Of a stretch of DNA of 64,000 bases, positions 32,585-42,361 are shown piece after piece; position 1 is the stretch's first letter; each line of letters begins with the position of its first letter. The notes below the pieces were generated by a model, which saw nothing but the letters and a program-made list of their open reading frames with translations, searched no databases and had not been told where the DNA came from. Made by a program: the position numbers and the translations under genes. The DNA lies in NCBI GenBank assembly GCA_934476235.1, contig CAKSNL010000003.1, positions 231,479-295,478 on the forward strand. Reading direction: 5' to 3'. Source of the DNA: an uncultured Clostridia bacterium (lineage in GTDB: Bacteria; Bacillota; Clostridia; CAKSNL01; HGM11501).

Positions 32585-35044
32585 TTACTCCTTTATCTTT
32601 ATTACTTTATATCCGGCTGCCTCAACGGCAGTTTTCAATGCATCTTTATTAAGGTTCTCGGCTCCCAAAATCTCCGCCTTGCCCGATTTGCTGCTTACCG
32701 ATACGTCCGACACTCCGCTGACCGCTAAAAGTGCCTCTCTCACCCGCTTTTCGCAATGCGAACACATCATGCCGCGTATCACGATAACGGTTTTGTCTGC
32801 GCTTTTTCCTTTCTCAGATTTGAAAAAGTTAAGTCTTAAGGCGTTTGACACCACAGATACGCTCGATAAGCTCATTGCCGCCGCTCCGAACATCGGATTT
32901 AACGTCAGCCCGAGCGAAACAAAGCATCCCGCGGCAAGCGGTATTCCGATTACGTTATAAATAAACGCCCAGAAGAGATTTTCGTGAATGTTTTTAATTG
33001 TCGCCTTGGAAAGCCTTATGGCAGTCGGAACATCTGTCAGCCTGCTCTTCATCAAAACAATGTCCGCCGCATCTATGGCAATGTCGGTTCCGGCGCCGAT
33101 TGCAATGCCGATATCCGCGCTCGTTAAGGGCGGCGCGTCATTTATGCCGTCGCCGACCATGGCAACGCGCCCTTCCTTTGAGAGATTTTCGACGGCTTGC
33201 TTTTTCCCGTCCGGCTTAACACCGGCAATCACCTCGTCAACCCCGACTTTTTTGGCAATCGCGCGTGCGGTCCTCTCGTTATCCCCGGTCAGCATGACAA
33301 CGCGGATTCCCATTGAATGAAGCTCTTCTATCGCCTTTTTGCTTTCGGGCTTTACCTCATCCGCAACGGCGATGACGCCCAAGAGCTTACCGTCTGCCGC
33401 AAAAAGAAGCGGTGTTTTTCCTTCAAACGAGAGCTCGTCTGCCTTTTTTTCAATTTCGGGTGAAATCTCAGTTTCCGACCTTAAAAAGTCAAGGCTTCCG
33501 CCGATTACTTTCTTTCCGTCAATTATTCCGGTAAGCCCGTTTCCGGGAAGCGCAGTAAAATCCGATACTTCTTTTTCTTCAATGCTTCTTTCTTCTCCGA
33601 ATCTTGTTACAGCTCCGGCAAGCGGGTGCTCGCTCCTTTTCTCAAGCGAAACCGAAAGCGTTAAAAGCTCGTCCTCCGCCGCCTCATCAGCCGCGAAAAC
33701 ATCGGTAACCTCCGGTCTGCCCTCCGTGATGGTTCCCGTTTTATCAAGCGCGGCAATCTTTATTTTTCCCGCATTTTCAAGAACCTCCGCAGTTTTAAAA
33801 AGTATTCCGTTTTTCGCCCCGACTCCGGAGCCGACCATTATTGCAACGGGAGTCGCAAGTCCCAAAGCGCACGGGCAGCTTATAACCAAAACGGAAATGG
33901 CGCGTGCCAGAGCGTACGCAAACGTCTGTCCGATTATGAGCCAGACAATAAGTGTGATGACCGACAGTGTGATAACCGTCGGAACGAACACGCCCGATAC
34001 CTTGTCCGCTATCTTTGCAATAGGAGCCTTCGATGCCGCGGCGTCGCTTACCATTTTGATTATTTTTGCCAAAGCCGTGTCCCCGCCGACATTTTGAGCT
34101 TCGCACTTTAAAAACCCGGACATGTTGACCGTACCTGCCGAAACAATGTCTCCCGCTTTCTTGTCCGCCGGAATACTCTCTCCTGTAAGCGCAGATTCGT
34201 TGACCGCGCTTACCCCTTCCGTAACCGTTCCGTCAACGGGAATGTTTTCGCCCGGACGAACAACAAATATGTCGCCCTTTATAACCTCCGAAACAGGGAT
34301 TTTTTCCTCCTCGCCGTTACGCACAACGGTTGCCTTGTCCGGAGCAAGCTTCATAAGGCTTTTGAGCGCGTCCGTCGTTTTCCCTTTTGAGCGCGCTTCA
34401 AGCATTTTGCCGAGCGTTATAAGGGTCAATATCATTGCGGCGGATTCAAAATAGAACTCGTCCATATACCGCATTACCGCTTCATGATCGCCGTTTGCCT
34501 GCGATCCGGTCATCGCGAAAAGAACATATACGCTCCAGATATATGACGCTCCGGAGCCGAGCGCGACGAGCGAATCCATGTTGGGCGATCTTTTTATGAG
34601 CGCCTTTGTTCCGCTTATAAAAAACTTTTGGTTTATCACCATTATCACTGTCGTCAACAAAAGCTGCAAAAGTCCCATAGCGACGTGATTGTCCGAAAGC
34701 CACGATGGCAGCGGAAAGCCCCACATCATGTGCCCCATGGAAAAATACATCAATATTACAAGAAAAAATAAAGAAGCAATAAGTCTCTTTTTAAGAACCG
34801 GAGTCTCTGTATCGGGAAGCTCTTTTTCGCTTTTTTTCTCTTCCACGCCTTTAACGCTCGCCCCGTAACCGGCTTTAACGACCGCGCCGATTATTTCATC
34901 GTCCGACGCCGTGCCGGAAACCGTCATACTGTTCGTAAGAAGGTTGACGTTACATTCCGTTACGTTATTAAGCGCAGACACCGCTTTTTCAACTCTTGCC
35001 GAGCATGAGGCGCAGCTCATTCCCGTCACATTGTACTGACGCAT
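32585..35044 (-). CDS. copA: Copper-exporting P1B-type ATPase
   Basis: An 819-residue P-type ATPase. An N-terminal HMA domain has GMSCASC (residues 8-14). The membrane metal site is SCPCALG, the phosphorylation site DKTGTITEG, and the ATP-binding domain contains GDGINDAPPLTSADIG. A second HMA domain at the C-terminus has GMMCSHCEKR; C-terminal HMA domains are uncommon in CopA. Start ATG at 35044 has AGGGG 8 bases upstream. It is downstream of csoR and upstream of a copper chaperone gene. Confidence 0.95.
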   Translation of the reverse strand: MRQYNVTGMSCASCSARVEKAVSALNNVTECNVNLLTNSMTVSGTASDDEIIGAVVKAGYGASVKGVEEKKSEKELPDTETPVLKKRLIASLFFLVILMYFSMGHMMWGFPLPSWLSDNHVAMGLLQLLLTTVIMVINQKFFISGTKALIKRSPNMDSLVALGSGASYIWSVYVLFAMTGSQANGDHEAVMRYMDEFYFESAAMILTLITLGKMLEARSKGKTTDALKSLMKLAPDKATVVRNGEEEKIPVSEVIKGDIFVVRPGENIPVDGTVTEGVSAVNESALTGESIPADKKAGDIVSAGTVNMSGFLKCEAQNVGGDTALAKIIKMVSDAAASKAPIAKIADKVSGVFVPTVITLSVITLIVWLIIGQTFAYALARAISVLVISCPCALGLATPVAIMVGSGVGAKNGILFKTAEVLENAGKIKIAALDKTGTITEGRPEVTDVFAADEAAEDELLTLSVSLEKRSEHPLAGAVTRFGEERSIEEKEVSDFTALPGNGLTGIIDGKKVIGGSLDFLRSETEISPEIEKKADELSFEGKTPLLFAADGKLLGVIAVADEVKPESKKAIEELHSMGIRVVMLTGDNERTARAIAKKVGVDEVIAGVKPDGKKQAVENLSKEGRVAMVGDGINDAPPLTSADIGIAIGAGTDIAIDAADIVLMKSRLTDVPTAIRLSKATIKNIHENLFWAFIYNVIGIPLAAGCFVSLGLTLNPMFGAAAMSLSSVSVVSNALRLNFFKSEKGKSADKTVIVIRGMMCSHCEKRVREALLAVSGVSDVSVSSKSGKAEILGAENLNKDALKTAVEAAGYKVIKIKE

Positions 35045-35088
35045 AAAAATCACCCCTTTGATAGTCTTTGCGACAAGATAAATAATTA

Positions 35089-35397
35089 TTACTTCATAAG
35101 CTTCTGAATCGTTAAAACAAGCTCGTCAATCACCTCATCGTCGCCGTTTCTTATATCACGCGCAACACATCCTTTAATGTGGCTTTTAAGCATTTCCTTG
35201 TTAAACGCATTCATCGCCGCGACCACCGCGGAGGACTGAACCAATATGTCGTTGCAATACGCATCCGACTCTATCATGGATTGTATTCCGCGTATCTGCC
35301 CTTCAATTCTTTTAAGCCTGTTCATCATTGATTTTTTCTGTTCATCGCTTCGCATAGTATGCTTTTCGCTGCAATGGCAGCATTTTTCACGTTCCAT
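35089..35397 (-). CDS. csoR: Copper-sensing repressor CsoR
   Basis: A 102-residue four-helix repressor. The Cu(I) ligands are C48, H73 and C77 (SDAYCND, KSHIKGC), with the exact spacing (25 and 4) of the C36-H61-C65 triad known from Mycobacterium CsoR. A Cys/His-rich N-terminal stretch (KCCHCSEKH) is an added feature. It starts the copper operon and two pseudo-palindromes overlap its promoter. Confidence 0.95.
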   Translation of the reverse strand: MEREKCCHCSEKHTMRSDEQKKSMMNRLKRIEGQIRGIQSMIESDAYCNDILVQSSAVVAAMNAFNKEMLKSHIKGCVARDIRNGDDEVIDELVLTIQKLMK

Positions 35398-35401
35398 AAT
35401 A

Positions 35402-35446
35402 ATACCCCCTAAGGGTATTATATACCTATAGGGGGTATTCTGTCAA
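35402..35446 (-). promoter_or_regulatory. Promoter and CsoR operators of the copper operon
   Basis: Minus strand perfect TTGACA (complement of 35441-35446) and TATAAT (complement of 35417-35422), 18-base spacer. Two 17-base pseudo-palindromes of the CsoR type lie here: 35422-35438 in the spacer and 35402-35418 just after the -10. The second also supplies the ribosome site AGGGGG. Binding would block both RNA polymerase and early elongation. Confidence 0.9.
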
Positions 35447-35456
35447 GCATTATTTT

Positions 35457-38039
35457 TTATACCGTGCAGCAAAGCTCGCCATCCTTAACGTCAACCGTTA
35501 TGGTGCTTCCGGTATCAAAGTCGCCTTTTAATATTGCACGGGCAATTAAGGTTTCCATACTGCTCTGCAAGTAACGGCGGAGCGGTCTTGCACCGTAAAG
35601 CGGGTCATAGCCTCTGTCGATTATGAGTTCTTTTGCCTTTTCGGTCACATTAAGCTTTAACGACTTATCCGCAAGACGGCTTCTCAAGCCCTCAATCATG
35701 ATGTCGATAATTCCCGTGAGATTTTCCTTTGTCAGCGGTCGGAACATAACCGTCTCATCAAGTCTGTTTAAAAACTCCGGACGGAAGAACCTTTTAAGCT
35801 CGCTCATAACGGCGCTTCTTGCCTCATCGGTTATATTGCCGTCTTTATCGATTCCGTCCGAAAGATACTGGCTTCCGAGGTTGGAGGTTAAAATGATTAT
35901 CGTGTTTTTAAAGTCGACCGTTCTTCCCTGGGAATCGGTTATCCGTCCGTCATCCAATATCTGTAGCAGAATGTTAAATACATCCGGATGCGCCTTTTCA
36001 ACCTCGTCGAAAAGCACAACGCTGTAGGGCTTGCGCCTTACCGCTTCCGTAAGCTGACCGCCCTCGTCATATCCCACATATCCGGGAGGTGCGCCGATAA
36101 GGCGCGATACGGAGTATTTCTCCATGTACTCGGTCATATCGATACGCACGATGTTGTGCTCATCGTCAAACAGGCACTCCGCAAGACTTTTTGCAAGCTC
36201 TGTTTTTCCGACACCGGTAGGACCCAAGAAAAGGAAGGAACCGATCGGACGGTTGGGGTCGGAAATTCCGGCACGGGATCTTAATATTGCCTCGGTCACT
36301 TTCTTGACCGCTTCATCCTGACCGACAACGCGCTTATGAATGTACTCGTCCAGATGAAGTATCTTCTCGCGCTCGCCCTCCATGAGCTTGGAAACGGGAA
36401 TTCCGGTCCATTTTGCAACAATTCCGGATATATCCTCATCCGTGACCGTGTCATGGATGAGCGTGCCCTGCTTCTTCGTTTCGGAGGCTTTCTCGGCATC
36501 GCGGAGCTTTGCTTCGAGTGCGGGAAGGTCTGAATACTTAAGCTTTGCCGCTTTCTCGTACTCATAATGAAGCTGGGCGCTTTCAATGTCAGCATGCATT
36601 TTTTCTATCTCGGATTTAAGCTTTTTAACATTGTCAACACTCGACTTTTCCTCTTCCCAGCGCGACTTCATTTCGTTAAATTTATCCTTCAATTCATAAA
36701 GCTCCTCGCGAAGCTTGCCGAGTCTGTCACGGCTTAATTCGTCCTCTTCCTTCTTTAACGCCATTTCCTCAATTTCAAGCTGCATTATCTTTCTTCTGAC
36801 GTCGTCCATCTCGGAGGGCATGGAATCAATCTCGGTTCTTATAAGAGCGCACGCTTCATCGACAAGGTCGATAGCTTTATCGGGCAGGAATCTGTCCGTT
36901 ATATATCTGTTTGAAAGCGTTGCCGCGGCTACCAGTGCGCTGTCGTGAATTCTGACGCCGTGGAACACCTCATAACGCTCCTTAAGACCTCTTAAGATAG
37001 AAATCGTATCCTCAACGGTGGGCTCGTCAACCTGTACGGGCTGGAAACGCCTTTCAAGAGCGGGGTCCTTTTCGATGTACTTTCTGTATTCGTCAAGTGT
37101 TGTTGCACCGATGCAGTGAAGCTCACCGCGCGCAAGCATGGGCTTTAAGAGGTTTCCGGCGTCCATGCTGCCTTCCGTTTTTCCCGCGCCGACGATGGTG
37201 TGAAGCTCATCAATGAAAAGAAGAATCTTGCCTTCCGCGCGCTTTATTTCCGAAAGTACCGCTTTAAGCCTTTCCTCAAATTCACCTCTGTATTTTGCCC
37301 CGGCAATGAGCGCACCCATATCAAGCGAGAAGATTGTTTTATCTTTAAGGCTTTCGGGCACATCTCCCCTTACGATACGCTGAGCAAGTCCCTCGGCTAT
37401 CGCAGTCTTGCCGACGCCGGGCTCACCGATAAGTACGGGATTGTTTTTCGTTTTACGCGAAAGGATCCTTATCACGTTTCTTATTTCCGTGTCTCGCCCG
37501 ATCACGGGGTCAAGCTCGTTATTTTTTGCTCTTTCCACAAGGTCGGTTCCGTATTTTTTAAGCGCGTCATACGTGCTCTCCGGATTGTCGCCGGTAACGG
37601 GCGCGGTCTTTACCTTTGAGAGCTCCGACGAGAATTTCTGCTTTGTTACTCCGTGGTTGTCAAATATCTTTTTTATCGCCTGCGTTGCCGCTGAAAATAT
37701 TCCTATCATTAAGTGCTCAACGGAAACGTATTCGTCCCCCATTGATTTTGCCGCCGCTTCCGCCGCCTTTATCACCCTGTCGGTCTCGGACGAAAGATAT
37801 GCTCTCCCCTCCATTGTGCCGACCTTCGGCAAAAGTCCTATAGCGGTATCAAGCTCCGACAGCATCGCGTCTGTATCTGCCCCCATTTTCTTTAAGAGCG
37901 ACGGTATAAGCCCGCCGTCCTGGTCGATAAGAGCATACAAAAGGTGCTCCGGTGCAATATAGTTATTTTTGTTTTCCTCAGCCATAGACTGAGCTGTGTT
38001 AAGCGCTTCGGCGCTTTTCTGTGTGTAGTTAGTGTTCAT
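35457..38039 (-). CDS. clpB: ATP-dependent disaggregase ClpB
   Basis: An 860-residue Hsp100 chaperone that unfolds aggregated proteins with DnaK. A Clp N-domain (residues 1-~145) precedes two AAA+ modules: GEPGVGKT near residue 205 with DELHTIVGAG, and GPTGVGKT near 606 with FDEVEKAHPDV. The ClpB-specific middle coiled coil (MEEMALKKEEDELSRD-like, ~410-520) is present. Full length. It starts 27 bases after a ribbon-helix-helix gene and shares its promoter. Confidence 0.97.
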   Translation of the reverse strand: MNTNYTQKSAEALNTAQSMAEENKNNYIAPEHLLYALIDQDGGLIPSLLKKMGADTDAMLSELDTAIGLLPKVGTMEGRAYLSSETDRVIKAAEAAAKSMGDEYVSVEHLMIGIFSAATQAIKKIFDNHGVTKQKFSSELSKVKTAPVTGDNPESTYDALKKYGTDLVERAKNNELDPVIGRDTEIRNVIRILSRKTKNNPVLIGEPGVGKTAIAEGLAQRIVRGDVPESLKDKTIFSLDMGALIAGAKYRGEFEERLKAVLSEIKRAEGKILLFIDELHTIVGAGKTEGSMDAGNLLKPMLARGELHCIGATTLDEYRKYIEKDPALERRFQPVQVDEPTVEDTISILRGLKERYEVFHGVRIHDSALVAAATLSNRYITDRFLPDKAIDLVDEACALIRTEIDSMPSEMDDVRRKIMQLEIEEMALKKEEDELSRDRLGKLREELYELKDKFNEMKSRWEEEKSSVDNVKKLKSEIEKMHADIESAQLHYEYEKAAKLKYSDLPALEAKLRDAEKASETKKQGTLIHDTVTDEDISGIVAKWTGIPVSKLMEGEREKILHLDEYIHKRVVGQDEAVKKVTEAILRSRAGISDPNRPIGSFLFLGPTGVGKTELAKSLAECLFDDEHNIVRIDMTEYMEKYSVSRLIGAPPGYVGYDEGGQLTEAVRRKPYSVVLFDEVEKAHPDVFNILLQILDDGRITDSQGRTVDFKNTIIILTSNLGSQYLSDGIDKDGNITDEARSAVMSELKRFFRPEFLNRLDETVMFRPLTKENLTGIIDIMIEGLRSRLADKSLKLNVTEKAKELIIDRGYDPLYGARPLRRYLQSSMETLIARAILKGDFDTGSTITVDVKDGELCCTV

Positions 38040-38065
38040 AAGCGTACCTCCCTTTCATGCCGCTT

Positions 38066-38713
38066 TTAAATATAAAGCTCGGCGTTTTCAAGATATTTTG
38101 CGTATGCCGCCTCAACATCCCTGTCGCTCAGGCGCTCCGAAAGATATCCTTTCATGAGCTCATCAAAAAGCTCGATATAATAAGACAGGGTTCTTGCCAG
38201 CGTATCCGCCGAGAAATCCTTATTCGGCGCAAGAATCGTTCTTTCAAACTTGCCGTCATAAAGAGCATAGTCGTTTTCAGCACCGGTAACAGGAGCCAAA
38301 TATTCGTCCTCAATCCGCTTCCACAGGCGGAAAAAGTTTGTGATTTTATTTACCAGATACTCTGACTGTGTTCTGAAAACGACGGAGAGCGTTCCTATTT
38401 TTCCTCCCGCTTCGGCATCAAGCTCCACCTCGTACTTTACCGTAGGACGGTATTTGTACTCAAGAGAGCTTTTAAGCGACATTGAAAGACTGTTCGGCGA
38501 AAAGAACGGAACCAGCTCCCTCGACGAAGCGGTCAGCCTCTCAATCGCGGAAAGAACCTCGTTAATTCTCTGCTCCGGCGTTACATAATTTACGTATTCG
38601 GCAAGTATTTTGTTTATAAGGCTCGAACGGTTCTGCCCGAGCTTGTGCGCCAGAATGTCGACCTCGCGCACCACATCGTCATTTAACACAATACTGTATA
38701 ATGTTTTTTTCAT
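38066..38713 (-). CDS. Ribbon-helix-helix (CopG-like) protein
   Basis: A 215-residue protein. The first ~50 residues form an RHH DNA-binding unit (TLYSIVLNDDVVREVDILAH, GQNRSSLINKILAEYV). The remainder (~residues 90-215) is a helical/beta domain I do not recognise, with charged segments and a conserved-looking IELFDELMKGYL. It may regulate clpB directly or be an effector-binding regulator. It is the first gene of the RHH-clpB transcript. Confidence 0.65.
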   Translation of the reverse strand: MKKTLYSIVLNDDVVREVDILAHKLGQNRSSLINKILAEYVNYVTPEQRINEVLSAIERLTASSRELVPFFSPNSLSMSLKSSLEYKYRPTVKYEVELDAEAGGKIGTLSVVFRTQSEYLVNKITNFFRLWKRIEDEYLAPVTGAENDYALYDGKFERTILAPNKDFSADTLARTLSYYIELFDELMKGYLSERLSDRDVEAAYAKYLENAELYI

Positions 38714-38763
38714 AATGCACCTCCCGGGTTTTATCGGATATATTATTTCCGAACTGTAATTAT

Positions 38764-38792
38764 ATATTACACCTCGCCTTAACTTTTGTCAA
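38764..38792 (-). promoter_or_regulatory. Promoter of the RHH-clpB operon
   Basis: Minus strand perfect TTGACA (complement of 38787-38792), 17-base spacer, TAATAT (complement of 38764-38769), about 50 bases before the RHH ATG. No CIRCE or CtsR box is visible. Confidence 0.8.
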
Positions 38793-38846
38793 TACATTTA
38801 TATAATATTTCACACGAAATATATAAATTGTTTTCAATTTATTAAC

Positions 38847-38880
38847 AAAAAAAGAAATGAGCTTTCGCTCATTTCTTTTT
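38847..38880 (-). terminator. Terminator overlapping the end of the GLUG protein gene
   Basis: Stem AAAAAAAGAAATGAGC (38847-38862) with GCTCATTTCTTTTT (38867-38880), loop TTTC. Its right arm includes the last codons and the stop of the gene, so the stop and terminator are merged. Confidence 0.85.
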
Positions 38881-41800
38881 ATTTTTTACAATCCTTATTA
38901 TAACAAACACTGCTGCTGCAAGCACAAGGATTATTACCGCCGCGGTAATGCACTTTGATAAGAGCGCCGACTCGTATCTTACGGCAACGGTAACATTCGG
39001 GCTGTCAACCGTAAACTTCACGTACTTTCCTCTGTTTGTGGTTTGAAGCTTCTCCCACTCACCGTCACACTTATACCAAACTGTGGCTTTATCCTTGTTT
39101 TCGTTTATGATACGGAAATTATAGTTCCCGTCCTCCGGAACGTCCGCACCGATAAGCTTAATGTCATATACCTTCATCTTGCCGACCGCTCCGTCCGGGC
39201 CTTTTTCTTTAGACTCCGGAGCTCTTAAAACCGCATCGGACCTAAACTCGCCCTCCGCAAGCGCAATGGCAAGCTTTCCGGTATTGTTGCGTTCCTCGCT
39301 CTCCAAAAGCGTTATGCGGTTATAGTATTCGGCTTCGATAGTAATGTCGCTCGATACCGTTCCTTCCCCGATGTCCTCCCATTTGCCGAAGCTTCCCTTC
39401 TTTTCGGGCACCTCGGGCATCTGAATTTTGCCGTACGGATCGCCGTACTTTACAAGCTGCTCAGCCACTTTTTCTCCGTCGGCATAAAACCTTACGTAGA
39501 AGCTTATAAACTCAGCCGGAACATTCATTGAAGAAAGCTCATCGTACGTTGCCGGCTCCGCCTTGCCCTTATAGCTGATCCCGTCAAGCGCGCCGAGCCC
39601 CTTGTCAAGGAACTTACAGCTTCTCACAACATTTGCACTTTTTTTGTCGCCGGCAATACTTCCTGTGTATTCATCGCCCGTAACGTCGGCTATCGCATAG
39701 CACTCGCTCATGGAATCGGTATATCCCGCCACTCCGCCGACATATGCGGTGCCGTCCGATAAGCATTTTGCAAAGTTTCTCTTTATAACGGACTCTGAAT
39801 ATCCCGCTATTCCGCCGACGTAAGAGCCCGACTCGCTTTTAACGTTTCCGTATCCCTCGCAGTCATATATAACTCCGAGGCTTAAGGAACCGGCAATTCC
39901 ACCCATGCAATCCTTTTTGCCGTAAACCTCTCCGCGGTTTATACATTCGGATACTATCGCTTTTGTCTTATATACAAAGTTTAAGTTTGAAGGTCTCTTA
40001 AAATCGTCCTCCGGATCTGAAGTATACTCTATGGCAACCGAGCCGGCAACTCCGCCGCCGTTTCTGTCCGCATTGACCTTGCCGGAGTTTTCGCATTTTG
40101 TAACCTTGCCCTGAACGGAATTGAATATCTCGGATTCCGAAACGTCTACAAAATAGTCTTCTATTTCGAAATTCAAGTATTTTTCTTCGTTTTCGGTGAT
40201 TGAATCAATAATAAGGTTCATAATGAGGTTAAACTGATCTGAAAGGTCCTGAACGTCATTCCTTATAGTCTTTCTGTCATCTTTGAACTTATTTTTCATC
40301 TTTTCAAGCTCATCGGAAATTTCGGTGAGTGTGTCAAATAACCCGTCGCCTTTTTCACCGAACTCTGTACCGAGCTTCTTAAGCTGCATCGGTCCCGCGT
40401 CCGCAATATCTTTCGCAATGTCCGAAAGCTTTGAAAACGCGTCGGAAAGGTCGGAAAACGCATAGCTCATGGCGTCGGACGCTTTTTTCAGCTCTTCGTT
40501 TGCCGCATTGAGCTGCTCGGTCATATCGTCGGCATAATCGCCCAGTTTTTTGTGAAGCCCCGAAAGCGAATCGGAAAGCGCAGAGCAGGCTTCGGAAATT
40601 GCCTTAAAGCCGGCATTTAAGCAATCGAGCGAATCGTCCAGATATTCTGCCGCTTTCTCAAATTCATCAAAATCAACCTCTGTATTGCTGATTATGGTGT
40701 TTAAGCTGTCTCCCATCGTGCCCAAAGCGTCGATCATTGGAGAAAATGCCGATAACATCCGTCCCAGAGCGTCCGTGATTCCGTCGATATCTTTAATATC
40801 GCCGGACGATATTATATCGCTTAACGCCTGAATTGCCTTCTTAATCTGGTTCTGTGATGAGAGAAGCTTTAATATCGCGTCCTTAAGCTCCTTTGCCGCG
40901 GCCCTTACACTGCTTTGATTTTTCACTGTAACCGCTTCTGACAGGTGGCGCAGCGCCCTTTGAGCATAGCTCGTCGCACTTTTTAACTCCTTGGAGCCGT
41001 CCGAAAGAGTTTTAAGCGCGTCCGTCATCAGATCTATTTCCATGTCAATGTCGGGCGTATAAAGATTGATCTTCGAAAGCGCCGCGGAAAGACTGTCGGA
41101 TGCATAAACGAGCGAGTCCGCAGAGGAGGACACAAGATCCAAAACCTCCACACTGTTACTGATTGCCGTTGAAAGTATCGCACTGTAGGTATTGAGCTCG
41201 TCAATATTCGTGTCGATAAAATCGTCGGTCATGTCAAGCATATCCTTGGCATATCCGCGCGCAGTTTCGGAATATCCTGAAATATTGTCAAGGTAGACCT
41301 CGATGTTATCCGCCGCCGAATCCGTGTCATTTATGAGCGTATCGGTCATTTTATTGAAGGTTTCAAGCTCGCGCTTCACTTTTTGCAGCGTGCTTTCGGA
41401 AACATTCAAAAGAATATAAGGCTCTGCCTGACCGACGATCCCGCCGACATCCTTCCTTCCGTTGATTTCACCCGAATTTTTGCACCCGGTTAAAAGCCCG
41501 GACTGCCTTCCGGCAATTCCGCCGACGTTGTATCCGATATGCTGATATCCAACCGCTCCCGTATTTTCGCAGCCGGAGATTATGCCTTTTGAAAGACCGG
41601 CAATTCCGCCGATATCATAAAAGCTCTTGAAAATGCCTTCCTCGGTCTTGCTGTCTTTTTCTTTGTTTATCTTGACGTTTTCGATCGCGCTTTCAACGTC
41701 CGTGTCAAACGCGGAGGAGCTTTTTTTGTCGCTCTCCACAGTATTAATATTTCCGGAATTTTTGCACGATTCAATATATCCGTCATTAAATCCCGCAATA

Positions 41801-42345
41801 CCGCCCACCGAATTTTCACCGACAATAACGCCGACAAAAGATGAATAGGCTATTTTTCCGCTGTCGGTGCACCTTCCGGCAATTCCGCCGACTGCGGACG
41901 CACCCTTGACTGTCCCCGAATAGGCCGACGACAATATCTCGCCGGAATTTTGCCCGGCAATTCCGCCGATATAGCAGGCGGTTCCCTTCGGGTTTATGTT
42001 TCCGCTTACGTTGAGATTCTTTACGACCGCTCCCTTTTCAAGGTACCTGAAAAAGCCGAGATTTGACCCGCTTTTGGATATTATGACTCCGCTTACCGTA
42101 TGCCCGTTTCCGTTAAATGTTCCGGAAAATGTAGGGATAGGTTTAAATTCTTCTCCCGAGAAATCAATGTCGGCGGTAAGATTTACGGTCTTGCCGACAG
42201 ACCATGAATCAAGCGTGCATTTTTCGGCAAGCCTTAAAAGCGACGATTTATCCGATATTGTTATAACATCGCCTTCGGCATACAAAGGGGAAACCGAAAG
42301 CACAAAAATAATCAATAATAAAACAGAAACTATTTTTTTATTCAT
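38869..42345 (-). CDS. Large GLUG-repeat/coiled-coil surface protein
   Basis: A 1158-residue protein with a signal peptide (1-23) and a C-terminal membrane anchor followed by KNKKK. Residues ~85-305 are GLUG-type repeats (SAVGGIAGR, KDVGGIVGQ), again from ~785 to ~930. Between them lies a ~400-residue helical region rich in heptads (residues ~315-720, e.g. LSDAFSKLSDIAKDIADAG), likely a long rod. A closing beta-domain precedes the anchor. The GLUG parts are seen in adhesins and IgA proteases, but no protease motif is seen. It is the second gene of an MMPL operon. Confidence 0.75.
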   Translation of the reverse strand: MNKKIVSVLLLIIFVLSVSPLYAEGDVITISDKSSLLRLAEKCTLDSWSVGKTVNLTADIDFSGEEFKPIPTFSGTFNGNGHTVSGVIISKSGSNLGFFRYLEKGAVVKNLNVSGNINPKGTACYIGGIAGQNSGEILSSAYSGTVKGASAVGGIAGRCTDSGKIAYSSFVGVIVGENSVGGIAGFNDGYIESCKNSGNINTVESDKKSSSAFDTDVESAIENVKINKEKDSKTEEGIFKSFYDIGGIAGLSKGIISGCENTGAVGYQHIGYNVGGIAGRQSGLLTGCKNSGEINGRKDVGGIVGQAEPYILLNVSESTLQKVKRELETFNKMTDTLINDTDSAADNIEVYLDNISGYSETARGYAKDMLDMTDDFIDTNIDELNTYSAILSTAISNSVEVLDLVSSSADSLVYASDSLSAALSKINLYTPDIDMEIDLMTDALKTLSDGSKELKSATSYAQRALRHLSEAVTVKNQSSVRAAAKELKDAILKLLSSQNQIKKAIQALSDIISSGDIKDIDGITDALGRMLSAFSPMIDALGTMGDSLNTIISNTEVDFDEFEKAAEYLDDSLDCLNAGFKAISEACSALSDSLSGLHKKLGDYADDMTEQLNAANEELKKASDAMSYAFSDLSDAFSKLSDIAKDIADAGPMQLKKLGTEFGEKGDGLFDTLTEISDELEKMKNKFKDDRKTIRNDVQDLSDQFNLIMNLIIDSITENEEKYLNFEIEDYFVDVSESEIFNSVQGKVTKCENSGKVNADRNGGGVAGSVAIEYTSDPEDDFKRPSNLNFVYKTKAIVSECINRGEVYGKKDCMGGIAGSLSLGVIYDCEGYGNVKSESGSYVGGIAGYSESVIKRNFAKCLSDGTAYVGGVAGYTDSMSECYAIADVTGDEYTGSIAGDKKSANVVRSCKFLDKGLGALDGISYKGKAEPATYDELSSMNVPAEFISFYVRFYADGEKVAEQLVKYGDPYGKIQMPEVPEKKGSFGKWEDIGEGTVSSDITIEAEYYNRITLLESEERNNTGKLAIALAEGEFRSDAVLRAPESKEKGPDGAVGKMKVYDIKLIGADVPEDGNYNFRIINENKDKATVWYKCDGEWEKLQTTNRGKYVKFTVDSPNVTVAVRYESALLSKCITAAVIILVLAAAVFVIIRIVKNKKK

Positions 42346-42361
42346 TCCGGCTCACTCCTTT

